Positions 52,171-63,291 of a stretch of DNA of 64,000 nucleotides are shown here, piece by piece. Both the position numbers and the translations under genes were made by a program. Every line of letters begins with the position of its first letter. The stretch's first letter is position 1. This stretch comes from Tillus elongatus (Eukaryota > Arthropoda > Insecta > Coleoptera > Cleridae). The notes under the pieces are model-generated. The model was not told where the DNA came from and ran no database searches. It saw only the letters and a list, made by a program, of their open reading frames with translations. The stretch lies in the NCBI GenBank assembly GCA_964006375.1, contig OZ023263.1, forward strand, positions 134,970,370 through 135,034,369, in the 5' to 3' direction.

Positions 52171-54119
52171 TCATCTAATCTAGCTTCACCACCTTTTTTC
52201 CTCAATGGTTCACTCTTCAAGTGGGCTATTTATATAAAATTTGCTTCCCTTTTTCTTTAGCTACTTTTCTATCTTTATTTCTCTATTGTGTTGGGGTACA
52301 TACTTTTACCTTTTTTTAAGATGTATAAAAATTTCAAACATCAACATTATTTTGTCTAATTCAGTAAAAATTTAGTACAATTATGTTCCATACCTGCTCA
52401 TTTATTATTATTATTGTTGTCATGTATATTTTGCACCATGGCCTATTGTAACTACCTGCGATGGTATATATGCGTTATTAAATGTTTTGGCTGCTACATT
52501 TATTTATATTTGTATTTTGATTTGTCCCGAGGCGTTTTGGTATAATATAGTATATTATATATTGATTGGTATATTTTGTTTCAGTCTTAAGCCATGTTTT
52601 GTTAGCAGTCATCCAGGGGCCCCTGAAATCTGATTAAAAATGCTGGGTGATGTGCATGTCTGCTCCGGGATTCCTCAATTATGCATTAAAATAAATCAGG
52701 CATATTGAGAGGAGTCTGAGCATTCTTTGGTACATCACCTGAGTAATAGTTGAAACAAATTTTTCTGGTTCTGAAAAACGATTTGCATAGAATTTATGTC
52801 TAATTTTATTAGATCACCATTCTTTTTAATAGTATATATGTGTCCTGCAACACACTAGAATCTATTTTTTTTTCCTTTTTGACCACTAGTAGCAATTTTT
52901 GATTCTTTGTCAATTTTATTTATATTTTATTTTATCTACAACCTTTCAAATAGAAATGGATCTTAGATTATTTAATTTAATTTTTATTATGAATTGATTT
53001 AATATTCATTTTAATATTTAATTAATTTAATTTGATAATTTAAATCTTGTATCCTTTCCTGTGAACTTTACTATTGGTAAGAACAGCCGAATTATGTCAT
53101 GTCAGTGGAACTACAGGTACTCACAAAGTATTTAGCCATGTTTACATCTTTAGTTATTTTATTGTGAAACATTAGTCTTCACTGGCACCCTCTATCTTCT
53201 CTCTTTATGCCATGGAAGCTTGCTAAACGAGCTCCCAGACTCCTCTCTTCGTTTTCATTATGTCTCTTTGCTATTTTTCCTGAATCTATTTGAAAATTTT
53301 TATATTTAACAATTTTTGGAGAAATTAATTTCTAGTAATGATTGTCCTTCAAACTTCGTTTGTTCAATTTTCTTGGTTCACCATTCATACTGGTAGCCTT
53401 TTAATACTTTCAAGCTTTTAAATAATTTCAAACTTTTTAACAATTTTAATAATTTGTACACTTCACTTCCATTTGGGGAGCAGTTATAAGTGTTATCAAA
53501 TTCAAATTTTTGTTGCTAACTCTTGAGAAAGATTAACTTTAATTAACCTGAACCACTTAGTTCAGATATATTTGCTTATCAGTGCTAACCATTCATATTG
53601 GTGGCTTTTAACTTTCAATAACTTACAGGGCAATTACATTTGAATTTTCTCCTTTTGTCTTACTTTCAAGCAGCATTGTTAATTCACATCACATCTTATT
53701 GTCTTAGCTTTCTTACGAACTAATCACCCTCTTGTTGAGATAAGGGCTTCTACCATCGGGATTTTAACTTCGGCTGTCTTTTCTTATGGGCCTTGAAAAA
53801 ATGTGTTCCAAATTTTTCCCCCAGGCCATCGGGATGTGTAGTGTGTTACACGCTTTACAATTTATATGTTTACTATAATTAAACCCTTGCTACATGATTG
53901 CACTATTTTCTCAGTCAATGATTACACTGTTTTGTTAGTCGATGAAATTTATCATGGTCATAGTCAATGAAAAGTTACTAGTTACCTAATCGATGAACTT
54001 ATAATACCGCGACGTTGATTCAAGCCCATAGAAACACACATATTCTCTGGTTCGTGCACATCGACAATTGGTAGCCGTTTTAATTTCAACTCCTTTATCG
54101 TTTGTCAAGATAACATAAG

Positions 54120-54334
54120 TGACATGTATGTGAATGTCAGTTGTCATATGTACGAGCATGCGCCCTCCAGCGCAGCGTCGACGCATCATCACAGCTCGAC
54201 CATCGCCACTTGCTACCTAGCTGACGGTAAGTCAACATCGTCATTATTATTAAGTTGTTATTCTGTGTTAATAAATAGTTAGTTATTAAACCAGTGTTAT
54301 TAATCCTTGCACAAACCCACTTACAGATGTATCA
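54120..54334 (+). repeat. 5' LTR of Mag-like Gypsy element
   Basis: 215 bp, TGACATGTATG...TGTATCA, differing from the 3' LTR at two positions. Flanked on the left by ATAAG (54,115-54,119), the same 5-bp sequence that follows the 3' LTR. Confidence 0.95.
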
Positions 54335-54335
54335 T

Positions 54336-54353
54336 TGGCGACGAGGATAACTA
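54336..54353 (+). promoter_or_regulatory. primer binding site
   Basis: TGGCGACGAGGATAACTA starts one base after the LTR. The 'TGGCGACGAGGAT' form recurs in Mag-type and related Gypsy elements. The tRNA was not identified. Confidence 0.75.
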
Positions 54354-54595
54354 ATGTGCAAGTGAAACGGTACCGTAAAATCAAAAATAATAAACGGAAA
54401 CCGCATGGTGAGAGCCTAGTCGCGTGTGTAAAAATTGTAACTTTCCCTCCTTTTAGTCTACAAGAAGAAAAATTTGTGTTGGACGCGCTTAAAACAAATA
54501 AGTTTTGTGTCGAACAGCAATAAAATTTTAGTGTTCCGCGGATATTTGAATCGAAACCACGTGCATCTGTTAATACGCAAATACAACATTTAATA

Positions 54596-57500
54596 ATGGC
54601 GGCGATCGGAAGTATGTCGGAATACAATAACGGAGAAGACTTCAGCGTGTACGAAGAAAAACTATCCCAATATTGTAAGGCAAACAAGGTCGACAGCGAT
54701 CTCAAAGTAGCCATGTTAATTAGCCTTATAGGTACACAGACATATAAAGTGCTACGAGATTTATGTTTCCCTACCTTGCCACAGGATAAAACATACGATG
54801 AACTATGTGCAATCCTAAAAAAGCAATTCAGCCCGCCAATCAACGTTTTCAGGGAAAGAATAGCGTTCTTTAAAGCTCAGCAAGTCAGTCACGAATCCTG
54901 TTGTGAGTGGTACGCGAGAATTAAGCGTTTGGCATCAAGTTGTAAGTTTGAACACTTAGTTGATACCCTGCGTGATAAATTCATTTGTGGCATGTTACCT
55001 GGACCAGTATTGGATCGTCTTGTAGAAGAGTCCCACACAAGGAAGATGGAAGAACTTCTAGAAATCGCCGTAGCCAGAGAAGCAACCATCTTAAATTCGT
55101 CCGAAAATTCAAATTCGGTCAACGCCAACAATGGAATCCATTATTACGGAAATCGGAAACAAGAGTCAGCGCCATCAAGTTCGAACTACAATTCAACGCA
55201 TGACTGTAGCGGCGCCTCCAAACGTCAACTTCAAACGAACCAAAGATTTGACAACAACAATGGCGGACGAGAGCGACAACAGCAGGATCACAGGAAAATG
55301 AAGTGTTCAACTTGTGGGAAAAAACACTTTGGCGAGTGTAAGTACGCCAATTACCGTTGTGTGAAGTGCGGTAAGATAGGACATCTGGTAAGTGTATGTA
55401 AAAACTCTAATAAGATGACCGTTAATAATGTTGATTATGAACAGGTCTCAGAAAATGAACTTCCAATTTATAATTTAGATATGTTCAGTTCAATTTCAGG
55501 CCCTATGCTAATTGCAGTTAAGTTAAATAATAAGACATTTTCTTTGGAGCTAGATTCGGGTTCTGCAGTATCAACTTTAAAATATGACTGTTTTAAGAAA
55601 AATTTCAATCATATTCCCCTCCACAATACAACCCTAACTTTTAAAGGTTACACTGGTGAGATGATTTTACCTGAAGGTTTTGTCAATCTCAAGGTAGAAT
55701 ATTTAAATAAGAGTGTAGTAATGAAATTTTTCGTAGTTAAAAATGCAACCACTGGTTTGCTAGGCCGTGATTTTATTTGTAAATTTAATTTGACACTAGT
55801 CCCTTCTATAAACTCGACCTGTATAAGCGAGTTAAAAGAGACATTGATCAAGCAGTTTCCAGAAGTTTTTGATGGAAAATTAGGGTGTTTTAAGTATGCA
55901 AAGATAAGCTTACATCTAAAGCCTGATGCGGTTCCGCATCATCATAAGCCCAAACCTGTCCCATTAGCGTTACAGCACAAAATTGAACACGAGTTAAACC
56001 GCATGGAGAGCAACGGTATCATAACTCCCGTTATTTCTAGCCCCTGGTCATCATACACAGTACCTGTAATGAGTAAAAATGGAACAATACGTATTTGTGG
56101 CAGCTATATTAAATTAAACAAACAGCTAGAGTCATACTACTATCCATTGCCAAGCATTGATAGTCTCTTTGCAAAACTGCATGGTTGCATTAAATTTTCA
56201 AAAATTGATCTAAGCGACGCTTACATGCAGTTTCAGCTAGATGAGAAATCAAAATGTTTAGCAACTATATCTACGCATAAAGGACTGTATATGATGAATC
56301 GGATGCCCTTTGGAATTAAGTGTGCAAGTTTTTATTTTCAAAAGTATATTGACCAGTTGTTCCAAGGAACAAACAACATATTTACATTTCAAGATGATAT
56401 CTTAATTGGGCATCGGGAGCATGACAACCATTTAAAAGTACTTCAAAGCGTATTCAAAACATTGTCTGAAGCAGGACTAAAGGTGAATATTGAAAAATGT
56501 AAATTTTTTGAAGACAAGGTATCTTATTTGGGGTTTGTTTTGTCTAAAGAAGGCATTTCCAAATGTGAAACCAAAATTCGAGCCATCAAAGATGCTCCTA
56601 AACCAACAAATCTCACACAATTAAAGTCGTTTTTGGGTTTAGTTAATTTTTATTCGAGATATATACCTTTAGCTCATTTAGCTGCTCCGTTATATAAGCT
56701 TTTAAAGAAGAACTCTCAATTCCACTGGTCTTCGGAATGTGAGAAAGCGTTTAGGCATATAAAAAGTCTGTTGTCATCTGATCAAGTACTGGCATACTTT
56801 GATCCGAAGTTACCAATCTTTGTAACAACGGATGCATCTGAAAACGGCATTGCAGCAGTCCTAACTCATAGGATGCATGACGGATCAGAAAAAATGGTCG
56901 CATGTGTCTCACGCACATACAGCAAAGCTGAACAAAACTATGCCACAGTACACAAAGAAAGTCTTGCGTGTTACTATGGTGTAAGGAAATTTGAGCAATA
57001 CCTGTATGGTGTGAAGTTCACACTTCGCACTGATCAAAAAGCACTTGTTTCTATTTTGAGCAATAAGAAAGACACTAATCAGACATGTGCAAATCGTTTA
57101 AAAAGGTATGCCTTATACCTGTCTAATTTTGACTACGAAGTGGTTCACATAAGTGGAAATCAAAATATTATTGCGGACTGTTTGTCAAGGTTGCCAGTTT
57201 CTGAATCTCTGCCAGAAGACACAGACTGGGAAGACCGTATCTATTTTATGGACTTCATGGATCATACACCAATAAGTAACCAAACGGTAAAAACCCACAC
57301 CGAAAATGATGGCATTCTACAAACCGTGATTCGTTGTGTGAAAAGTAATTGGCCTCGGGATATTATATCTGATTTGAAACCATTCTTTCACCGAAAACAT
57401 CAATTGAATGTGATCAACAAATGTTTATTTTGGGGAGATAGAATAGTTATTCCTACCTCATTGCAGTCGTTAGTGCTAAGAGAACTGCACAATACTCACC

Positions 57501-58669
57501 AAGGGGTAGTGAGAATGAAATCTCTAGCCAGGCAGTATATGTGGTTTCCTGGGATTGATAAAAGAATCGAGAACTTAGTTGCATCATGCACAAAGTGTTT
57601 ACAGACACGTGCAGATCCACCGAAGCAATCAGTTCCCTGGCCCTTAGCCCAAAAGCCATTTGAGACTGTACACATAGACTTTTTCTCTGTATATAATAGA
57701 AGCTACTTAATCTTAATCGATTCATACTCAAAATGGATAGAAGTATACCCAATGAATGACATGACTTCTGACAACACCATAGCAGCGCTGCGAAATTGTT
57801 TCACAAGGTTTGGTCTTCCTAATACTGTCGTATCTGATAATGGACCCTCACTAGTGTCCAACCAGATGCAGAATTTTTATAAAAACAATGGAATTAGTCA
57901 TATAACAATTCCTCCGTTTAATCCCCAGAGTAATGGGTTAGCGGAAAATGCGGTTCGCATTATAAAACATAAGTTGACAACAGAGATAGCCAATCTGAAA
58001 AGAGCAACGAACGAAGTAGACACAATATTAAGTAGGATATTGTTTATGTACCGATCTACTCCTCATGCAACAACTAAGGTATCACCAGCTGAACTTATGC
58101 TGGGTAGAAAACTAAGGACAAGATTAGATCTACTTAGAGATCTACCCGTGCCACAGCCACAAAGTGATCATACAAAACTTCGAAGAGCGCACTTGCCTGG
58201 AAAAATTGTAATGGTCAGGGATTATCGAGTACAGAATAAAAAAGGGTGGGCCTTAGCAACTGTGGTTAAGCGTATTGGTGGAGCAGTTTATATTTGTAGG
58301 ACAAATGAAGGCCATGTCTGGAAAAGGCATGTCAACCAGATAATAAGTACTGAAATAGATCCTGTCTCTTTTAACCGAGCATACCCTAATCTTAGTATTA
58401 ATGTAGATCAATCTAGTACAACAATTGTAAATAGCTGTAATAAAAACATTGTAGAGAATAGTGTAAGTCCTCAGGCTAGTGCTCCAGACTCACCAAATGA
58501 AGTCGCGAGCGACACTACGGATGGTTGTAATGTAGACATAAGTAGTTCTAAGGAATACACTCACAAGGAACTATTGGAAATCATAGGTTTACCCCATGAT
58601 TATTGTAAGTCAAAGCCAATTCGCCCTAAGCGAAATATTAAACCACCCCTAAGGTATGGTCATGACTAG
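54596..58669 (+). CDS. Gag-Pol polyprotein of Mag-like Gypsy element
   Basis: 1,357 residues without a stop, from ATG 54,596. Gag (1-250) has KLSQYCKANKV and CEWYARIKRLA. Two zinc knuckles follow: CSTCGKKHFGEC and CVKCGKIGHLVSVC. Protease has LDSGSAVSTL and LLGRDF. RT carries SSPWSSYTVPVMSKNG, KIDLSDAYMQFQL and FQDDILI (catalytic D600-D601; the usual Y/F-x-D-D). The common 'RICGDY' block reads RICGSY here. RNase H has TDASENGIAAV, HKESLA and RTDQKAL. Integrase has an HHCC finger (HNTHQG..., CTKCLQ), then D1028, D1081 and E1117 with D-35-E spacing. The C-terminal tail is basic. All catalytic residues looked for are present, so it may encode active enzymes. Confidence 0.95.
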   Translation: MAAIGSMSEYNNGEDFSVYEEKLSQYCKANKVDSDLKVAMLISLIGTQTYKVLRDLCFPTLPQDKTYDELCAILKKQFSPPINVFRERIAFFKAQQVSHESCCEWYARIKRLASSCKFEHLVDTLRDKFICGMLPGPVLDRLVEESHTRKMEELLEIAVAREATILNSSENSNSVNANNGIHYYGNRKQESAPSSSNYNSTHDCSGASKRQLQTNQRFDNNNGGRERQQQDHRKMKCSTCGKKHFGECKYANYRCVKCGKIGHLVSVCKNSNKMTVNNVDYEQVSENELPIYNLDMFSSISGPMLIAVKLNNKTFSLELDSGSAVSTLKYDCFKKNFNHIPLHNTTLTFKGYTGEMILPEGFVNLKVEYLNKSVVMKFFVVKNATTGLLGRDFICKFNLTLVPSINSTCISELKETLIKQFPEVFDGKLGCFKYAKISLHLKPDAVPHHHKPKPVPLALQHKIEHELNRMESNGIITPVISSPWSSYTVPVMSKNGTIRICGSYIKLNKQLESYYYPLPSIDSLFAKLHGCIKFSKIDLSDAYMQFQLDEKSKCLATISTHKGLYMMNRMPFGIKCASFYFQKYIDQLFQGTNNIFTFQDDILIGHREHDNHLKVLQSVFKTLSEAGLKVNIEKCKFFEDKVSYLGFVLSKEGISKCETKIRAIKDAPKPTNLTQLKSFLGLVNFYSRYIPLAHLAAPLYKLLKKNSQFHWSSECEKAFRHIKSLLSSDQVLAYFDPKLPIFVTTDASENGIAAVLTHRMHDGSEKMVACVSRTYSKAEQNYATVHKESLACYYGVRKFEQYLYGVKFTLRTDQKALVSILSNKKDTNQTCANRLKRYALYLSNFDYEVVHISGNQNIIADCLSRLPVSESLPEDTDWEDRIYFMDFMDHTPISNQTVKTHTENDGILQTVIRCVKSNWPRDIISDLKPFFHRKHQLNVINKCLFWGDRIVIPTSLQSLVLRELHNTHQGVVRMKSLARQYMWFPGIDKRIENLVASCTKCLQTRADPPKQSVPWPLAQKPFETVHIDFFSVYNRSYLILIDSYSKWIEVYPMNDMTSDNTIAALRNCFTRFGLPNTVVSDNGPSLVSNQMQNFYKNNGISHITIPPFNPQSNGLAENAVRIIKHKLTTEIANLKRATNEVDTILSRILFMYRSTPHATTKVSPAELMLGRKLRTRLDLLRDLPVPQPQSDHTKLRRAHLPGKIVMVRDYRVQNKKGWALATVVKRIGGAVYICRTNEGHVWKRHVNQIISTEIDPVSFNRAYPNLSINVDQSSTTIVNSCNKNIVENSVSPQASAPDSPNEVASDTTDGCNVDISSSKEYTHKELLEIIGLPHDYCKSKPIRPKRNIKPPLRYGHD

Positions 58670-58700
58670 AACTTTATGTAACTGAAATAATTTCAAATTT

Positions 58701-58713
58701 AAAGGGAGAGATG
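58701..58713 (+). promoter_or_regulatory. polypurine tract of Mag-like element
   Basis: AAAGGGAGAGATG immediately before the 3' LTR. Confidence 0.8.
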
Positions 58714-58928
58714 TGACATGTATGTGAATGTCAGTTGTCATATGTACGAGCATGCGCCCTCCAGCGCAGCATCGACGCATCGTCACAGCTCGACCATCGC
58801 CACTTGCTACCTAGCTGACGGTAAGTCAACATCGTCATTATTATTAAGTTGTTATTCTGTGTTAATAAATAGTTAGTTATTAAACCAGTGTTATTAATCC
58901 TTGCACAAACCCACTTACAGATGTATCA
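58714..58928 (+). repeat. 3' LTR of Mag-like Gypsy element
   Basis: 215 bp, TGACATG...TGTATCA; followed by target duplication ATAAG at 58,929-58,933. Differs from the 5' LTR at two sites in the 'gcagcRtcgacgcatcRtcac' segment. Confidence 0.95.
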
Positions 58929-59660
58929 ATAAGTCTATATAAAGCCATGCCGCCTCTTGCTAAACCTCTTTTTCGACGATAGATTAACAAGTTAAAATGT
59001 TGAGAGCATCATTAGGCTAAGAGAAAAAGCAGCATGCTCATATGAGGTGGTTAGTTAGGTTAAATGCTAATTAAATGCTCTCTTGCATTGTAACAACGAC
59101 TGCTTATGTGATTGCTCTGTGTGTGCTTTTCTTGTTTTGTGATAGCTTGTAGCGGTATTCTCGTATAATTTCATTGCTAGTAAAGAATTATATTTTTATA
59201 ATTATCATGCAGATTAACTTTGTTTTTACGTGAGGACCCTGCAAGCATATCACACCTGAATAATCTCAAATTTAACAATGTACTTAGATAAATTTAATTA
59301 TGTTTAACTATCCCGTTTTTCCTGGAGGATAATACGTTCTCCCCATGGGATAAGATGTTTTTTTTTTTGGTAATGGAACAGCACCTTTATTGAAATCCTT
59401 CGATGCCAGGCCAAGCAGAGCACCTGCTGAAGTCACCCAATCATTCGGACAGCCTTGAATGGTCCACACAGTATATTCAGAGGTTTTGCTAGTGCTAAGT
59501 AGCTATAGGCCTACGCATATTCAATTCATCCAAGGAACGTCACAGCAGACATGGTAGTTCAGTACATTGTTCATCTGTATTCTTTATTTAAATTCAAAAA
59601 TTTTATTCATATCTGATAAGTACACTTGGAGAACCCAAATCACCACAACACGTTTTAAAA

Positions 59661-59706
59661 GACCTGACGATTGTTTCACTAACCAAGTTAACGTCATCAG
59701 AGGATG
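59661..59706 (-). ncRNA. candidate hammerhead-type ribozyme core in Penelope remnant
   Basis: On the minus strand: CCT-CTGATGA-(stem-loop CGTTAAC/TTG/GTTAGTG)-AAAC-AATC-GTC-AGG. It has the CUGAUGA and GAAA boxes, a 6-7 bp stem II with a 3-base loop, a very short stem III and a GUC cleavage triplet. Minimal hammerheads of this kind are known in Penelope-like elements, and this one lies ~240 bp downstream of a Penelope endonuclease end. Stem I is only three pairs (CCU/AGG), and the 10.1-11.1 pair of stem II is not the usual G-C, so it may be decayed. Confidence 0.45.
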
Positions 59707-59954
59707 AAAAATTCTAACTACTTTGAAAACTAACATCACCTTATACACTGGATCTTAGGTAAAGAAACGGAACCGAGAGAGGAACTAGTCGCAGGCAAAT
59801 TCTGCAGTGTATTGTATTTTTATCGCCGGACGAGGTCTTTGAACTGTCTTTATTAACTTATCTAAAAGGTGTCCATCTCTAATAATTTTGGGAAGGGTCA
59901 ACGACAACTAAATTAACATAGTTTCGTTTAGCGGAAATATCTGTATTCTTATGT

Positions 59955-60420
59955 TATCTCTAGGAAGTGTTGAAACGTGGAATTTATTTTACAAAGCAAT
60001 CGATCAGGTGACTTGTAATCGGCGGTGGAGAAACGTTCATACATTTTTTGTTGTAACTGTAATTAGCAATATATATACTCTCGAACGCATTTAGCTGTGC
60101 TGGTTGTCTAATATTTTTTATTAATTTTAGATTATCTCCATTAACGTGATGATTATTATCCCAAATATGTCTGGCGACGGAAGATCTATCTATAGTACCG
60201 TATCGTAATTGAACTAAGTGTTTTTTGAATCTAATTCCAATCGATCTTTTTGTTTGTCCGACGTACTTAAGATTACAGTCTTTACAACTTATTTCCTAGA
60301 TTCCCGACATTTTGGCCGTGCTATCCTTGTCATTTGGGTTACCTAGCAAGTTTTTTGAGGTATTTTTGGTCAAAATGTTAGCTGCAAGTTGGCTTTGAAT
60401 CACGGAGGGTCAAGATAGCA
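59955..60420 (-). pseudogene. Penelope-like element remnant, GIY-YIG endonuclease end
   Basis: Too short for long-ORF detection but clear on the minus strand. About 60,345-60,420 reads SQLAANILTKNTSKNLLGN and PNDKDSTAKMSGI, then a TAG at about 60,297-60,299 where Tyr is expected. It is followed by an uninterrupted ~102-codon stretch starting EISCKDCNLKYVGQTKRSIG, with RFKKHL, SSVARHIWDNNHH and NAFESIYI, ending at TAA near 59,955. This is the GIY-YIG nuclease domain (here NLKYVGQT) typical of Penelope-like retroelements. The RT part is absent or unrecognisable beyond 60,420. Confidence 0.82.
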
Positions 60421-60857
60421 TTTTTATCAGTGCTCTTCACAGGTTCCAATCTTCACTTAGTTTATTCATAACTGCTTGAGTGTACCACAATACTTATAAG
60501 AATTTTGGTTTATATAAATTCACCTTTTTATTAATAAACGAATTTAACCAAATCTTGATTTTAATTTGTATGTTTGACACTACCTAAATTATAAGGCCTG
60601 AACCCACATATTTTTCAGAATTATATTAAATCTCATAACTACGCTGAGCAGCCGTATAATTTTTTTTTTAATTTTAATAAAGTATGTTATTAAATTTAAT
60701 TTAAAATAGTATTCATGTAAGGTTATAACATGTTCTCATCCACGGGTAATATTTACAACGGCCAGGAAATTTTTGGATTGTTTTTAATTTTAAAGTCAAT
60801 ATGGTTTACATAGTCAAAATAACAAAAATGTGACAGTCTTGCATTGTAAATGCAATA

Positions 60858-61198
60858 CTGAAAAAATTAACAGACTTGGTTTTTTTTTAATAAACAACAA
60901 AGTAGCTACTTGATATATAATAAGTCTCCTTTTTATTTTTGAGTGATTTCAAAAAGAGTTCTTACCCTAAATGGTTCTCGTCTAAATTAGTTTAACCAAT
61001 CAAACATAAAAGCTCATACAACCTAAAAAAAGTGATAAGAATTGTAATCATTGTATCACATCACTTTTTATCAGGTGTTAGAACTTTCTTTAAATCACTC
61101 AAAAAGAAAAAGCATGATATATTAAGTAGTTAACTAGTAGTAAATTAACTACTTTGTTGTTTTGTTAAAAAAATCCCAAAGTCTGTTCATTTTTGACA
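60858..61198. mobile_element. ~340-bp foldback element
   Basis: 60,858-60,975 (ctgaaaaaattaacagacttgg ... tttttgagtgattt) is repeated in reverse complement at 61,070-61,198 (aaatcactcaaaaa ... ccaaagtctgttcatttttgacag). The spacer is about 95 bp. No target duplication could be fixed. It ends 53 bp from the donor side of the ORC1 exon at 61,251. Confidence 0.75.
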
Positions 61199-61250
61199 GA
61201 ATTCAAAAACACATATTAAAAATCTCTTTTATACGATACCTACTACTAAC

Positions 61251-61367
61251 CTCATCAATAATTATTACAATTGGTGTTTTATGCTTCTTTGACTTAAGCA
61301 ACTTATCTTCTAACATCCCAAGAGCTTGCTCCCATGGTACAGTTTTATTAATCAACTGTTTTAAAAT
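61251..61367 (-). CDS. ORC1 exon (Walker B)
   Basis: Acceptor 'tttcttttcttag' before 61,367; donor GATGAG|GTTAGT after 61,251; exactly 39 codons. Coded blocks: ILKQLINKTVPWEQALGMLE and KKHKTPIVIIIDE. 'VIIIDE' is the Walker B motif that binds Mg-ATP in the AAA+ domain; its following residues LD come from the next exon. Upstream residues fit the variable stretch of ORC1 between Walker A and Walker B. Confidence 0.95.
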
Positions 61368-61449
61368 CTAAGAAAAGAAATACACAAATTCAATCCCCAG
61401 GTAGACCACAAAAATAAATACAAGATGGTGATACAAAATGCATCCTTAC

Positions 61450-61612
61450 CTCTACATAGGCTTGCCTCGGTTCTGTCATTTTCATACCATTTATGCTGAT
61501 GAAAGAAAATTCTGGCACATCACGAGACTTAACTCTTTGTAGTAAAGTATTCACAACACACGTTACTGTTGCAGTTTTCCCAGTACCTGGTACCCCCGAA
61601 ACATACATACAC
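61450..61612 (-). CDS. ORC1 exon (Walker A / P-loop)
   Basis: Acceptor 'cttttgttatctag'-type before 61,612; donor GTAGAG|GTAAGG after 61,450. With the GG left by the preceding exon it reads [14 protein letters not shown], the Walker A motif of ORC1, then [20 protein letters not shown] and [20 protein letters not shown]. The last part (INGM-x-PRQAY) is a well-conserved ORC1 block. ATP binding and hydrolysis by this domain drive origin licensing. Confidence 0.97.
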
Positions 61613-63291
61613 CTAGATAACAAAGAAAAAATGCATGAATAAAACAAGCACAGTATTTTTTATCACGATTGTTTTTTTTTTAATTTCGGTAATTATGAAG
61701 TGGCCTCTTTTATCAAAAACTGTCCAAATTATGAAATAAACAATAAATTGAAAATCATCCTTTAACACCCTATCTCTTAGATAAGTAATATTTTATTATG
61801 TTATACTAGCGTAAATCTCATTATTTTCATCCCTAGAATATATATTTACTGTATGGCCTAATCATTACAGAGCAACATCTGTGTGTGCTTGAAGTGTTTT
61901 AAAGTCCCCGAGTTATCTAACCAAGGCCATACATTTTTGACTTACAATAAGAACACACAAGTCACCTACACTATTTATATGGCAAGGAACTATAATTGGA
62001 TCAGTAATCATACAACCGCTAAGTAATTTAGAATCACTGAGAATTACTGTTGGACAGTTTATAAATTTCTATATGAATAGAGGCTAATAATTTTTATTGT
62101 AGCAAATCATATATAGATATAATAATTAAATAAACAAATAAGTAAACAAAGTCGGCTCATTATCAAGTTGAAATTTTCCTCTCAAGTTCACTTGAAGTTG
62201 CTGTCTATGTTAATGTTAGGTCATTGTCAACTAAAATTTATCTCTAACGTTAACGTAGAGTTACTGTCACTTTAGTGTCATGTTCACTCATCTAAAACAT
62301 TTATATGTTTCTTTTCGTTAGTACCTCCTGTTGCAACCTTTAATTGGCAATCCTGCTTGTTGAACAGTTCGTTACAAGTCCTTTTTTTCTTTCCTAGATT
62401 GTCTAAACATTGGAGTACAATCCGGCGGACAAATTTCTGAAGACTTATAATCTCAAACTATTCAAGAAGCAAGTAAGCACCCATCTTTGGGCACAACAAT
62501 CAATTTTGTAATGTCCCAGACACAGGCTACACCTTTTGTGAACTATTTCATTAAAAAAGCAGCTGCCGGAGAGAGAGAGTCATGGTTGTGATAAGGTGAC
62601 ATCGCATTTAGACTGTTGATGATTTAAAACTAACACCAGTTTCTTATTACGATCTTTTGACTTCAAATATTTATTTGAATGTTTTGGTGCTGTACCGCTA
62701 TAAGCACCCAAATAAAATTAGATTGAAATAAGGATTTTCAGGTTTGTGGATTATGAATTTTTGACCAAAATTTAAAGTGATGGAACCCATGTAGCCGACC
62801 AATCTAGTCATTTTTTATCTAACTCAACTTACATCAACATTTATCTTTTTAAATAATAAAAAACTTAAATTGGCTCTCATGTGACTGATAGGCGATAAAT
62901 GTCATCATTTATGTTTCACACGTGTTTGCGTCATTATTTATTTAATAACTGCTTTATGCTTAACTAAATTATATTACTGGCCAAACAACACAGGCATGTT
63001 TTTATTTATTTCTATTTTTGATCTACATCATTCCAGAGATTTATATCTCTCAATCAAAGCCTGGCATCCTGGGCATAAAAATTAGTAAATTTCAAACTAT
63101 AAAAAATAAATATAGTGGTACTACCGATTTTACAAATCGAGATAGTCAATCTTGGCACTAAAAATGCCTATTCAAAGGTTTTTAACGTAATGTTTACCAA
63201 ATAGTAGTTTACATCTTTTATTTTAATCCCTGATTAAATATAAACAGCCGCTACAAAACTAAGAAATAAAATAAGTATTTTATTTACTTAC
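61613..63291 (-). other. ORC1 intron
   Basis: 1.7-kb intron between the TP-rich exon and the Walker A exon, flanked by GTAAGT and a T-rich tract plus TAG. AT-rich, with no repeat or gene recognised. Confidence 0.85.

Larger units (their letters stand above)
54120..58928 (+). mobile_element. 4.8-kb Ty3/Gypsy (Mag-like) element, apparently intact
   Basis: Two 215-bp LTRs, PBS, one 1,357-codon gag-pol frame, PPT, and a perfect 5-bp target duplication ATAAG (54,115-54,119 and 58,929-58,933). The LTRs differ at 2 of 215 positions, so it is young. It is inserted in the ORC1 intron, antisense to that gene. The short LTR and single gag-pol frame, with integrase blocks of the QGVVRMKSLARQYMWFPG type, fit the Mag lineage or relatives. 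Confidence 0.93.
50896..61250 (-). other. 10.4-kb ORC1 intron filled with mobile elements
   Basis: The intron holds an intact-looking Gypsy element (54,120-58,928), a Penelope-like remnant (about 59,660-60,420) and a foldback element (60,858-61,198). Short direct repeats occur at 50,995-51,085 / 51,410-51,485, 51,985 / 52,102, and 53,383 / 53,587. The stretches 52,200-54,110 and 58,934-59,340 contain nothing else I recognise. On the minus strand a possible retroposon 3' end ('caataaaggtgctgttccattacc' followed by A) ends at about 59,355. Confidence 0.85.
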
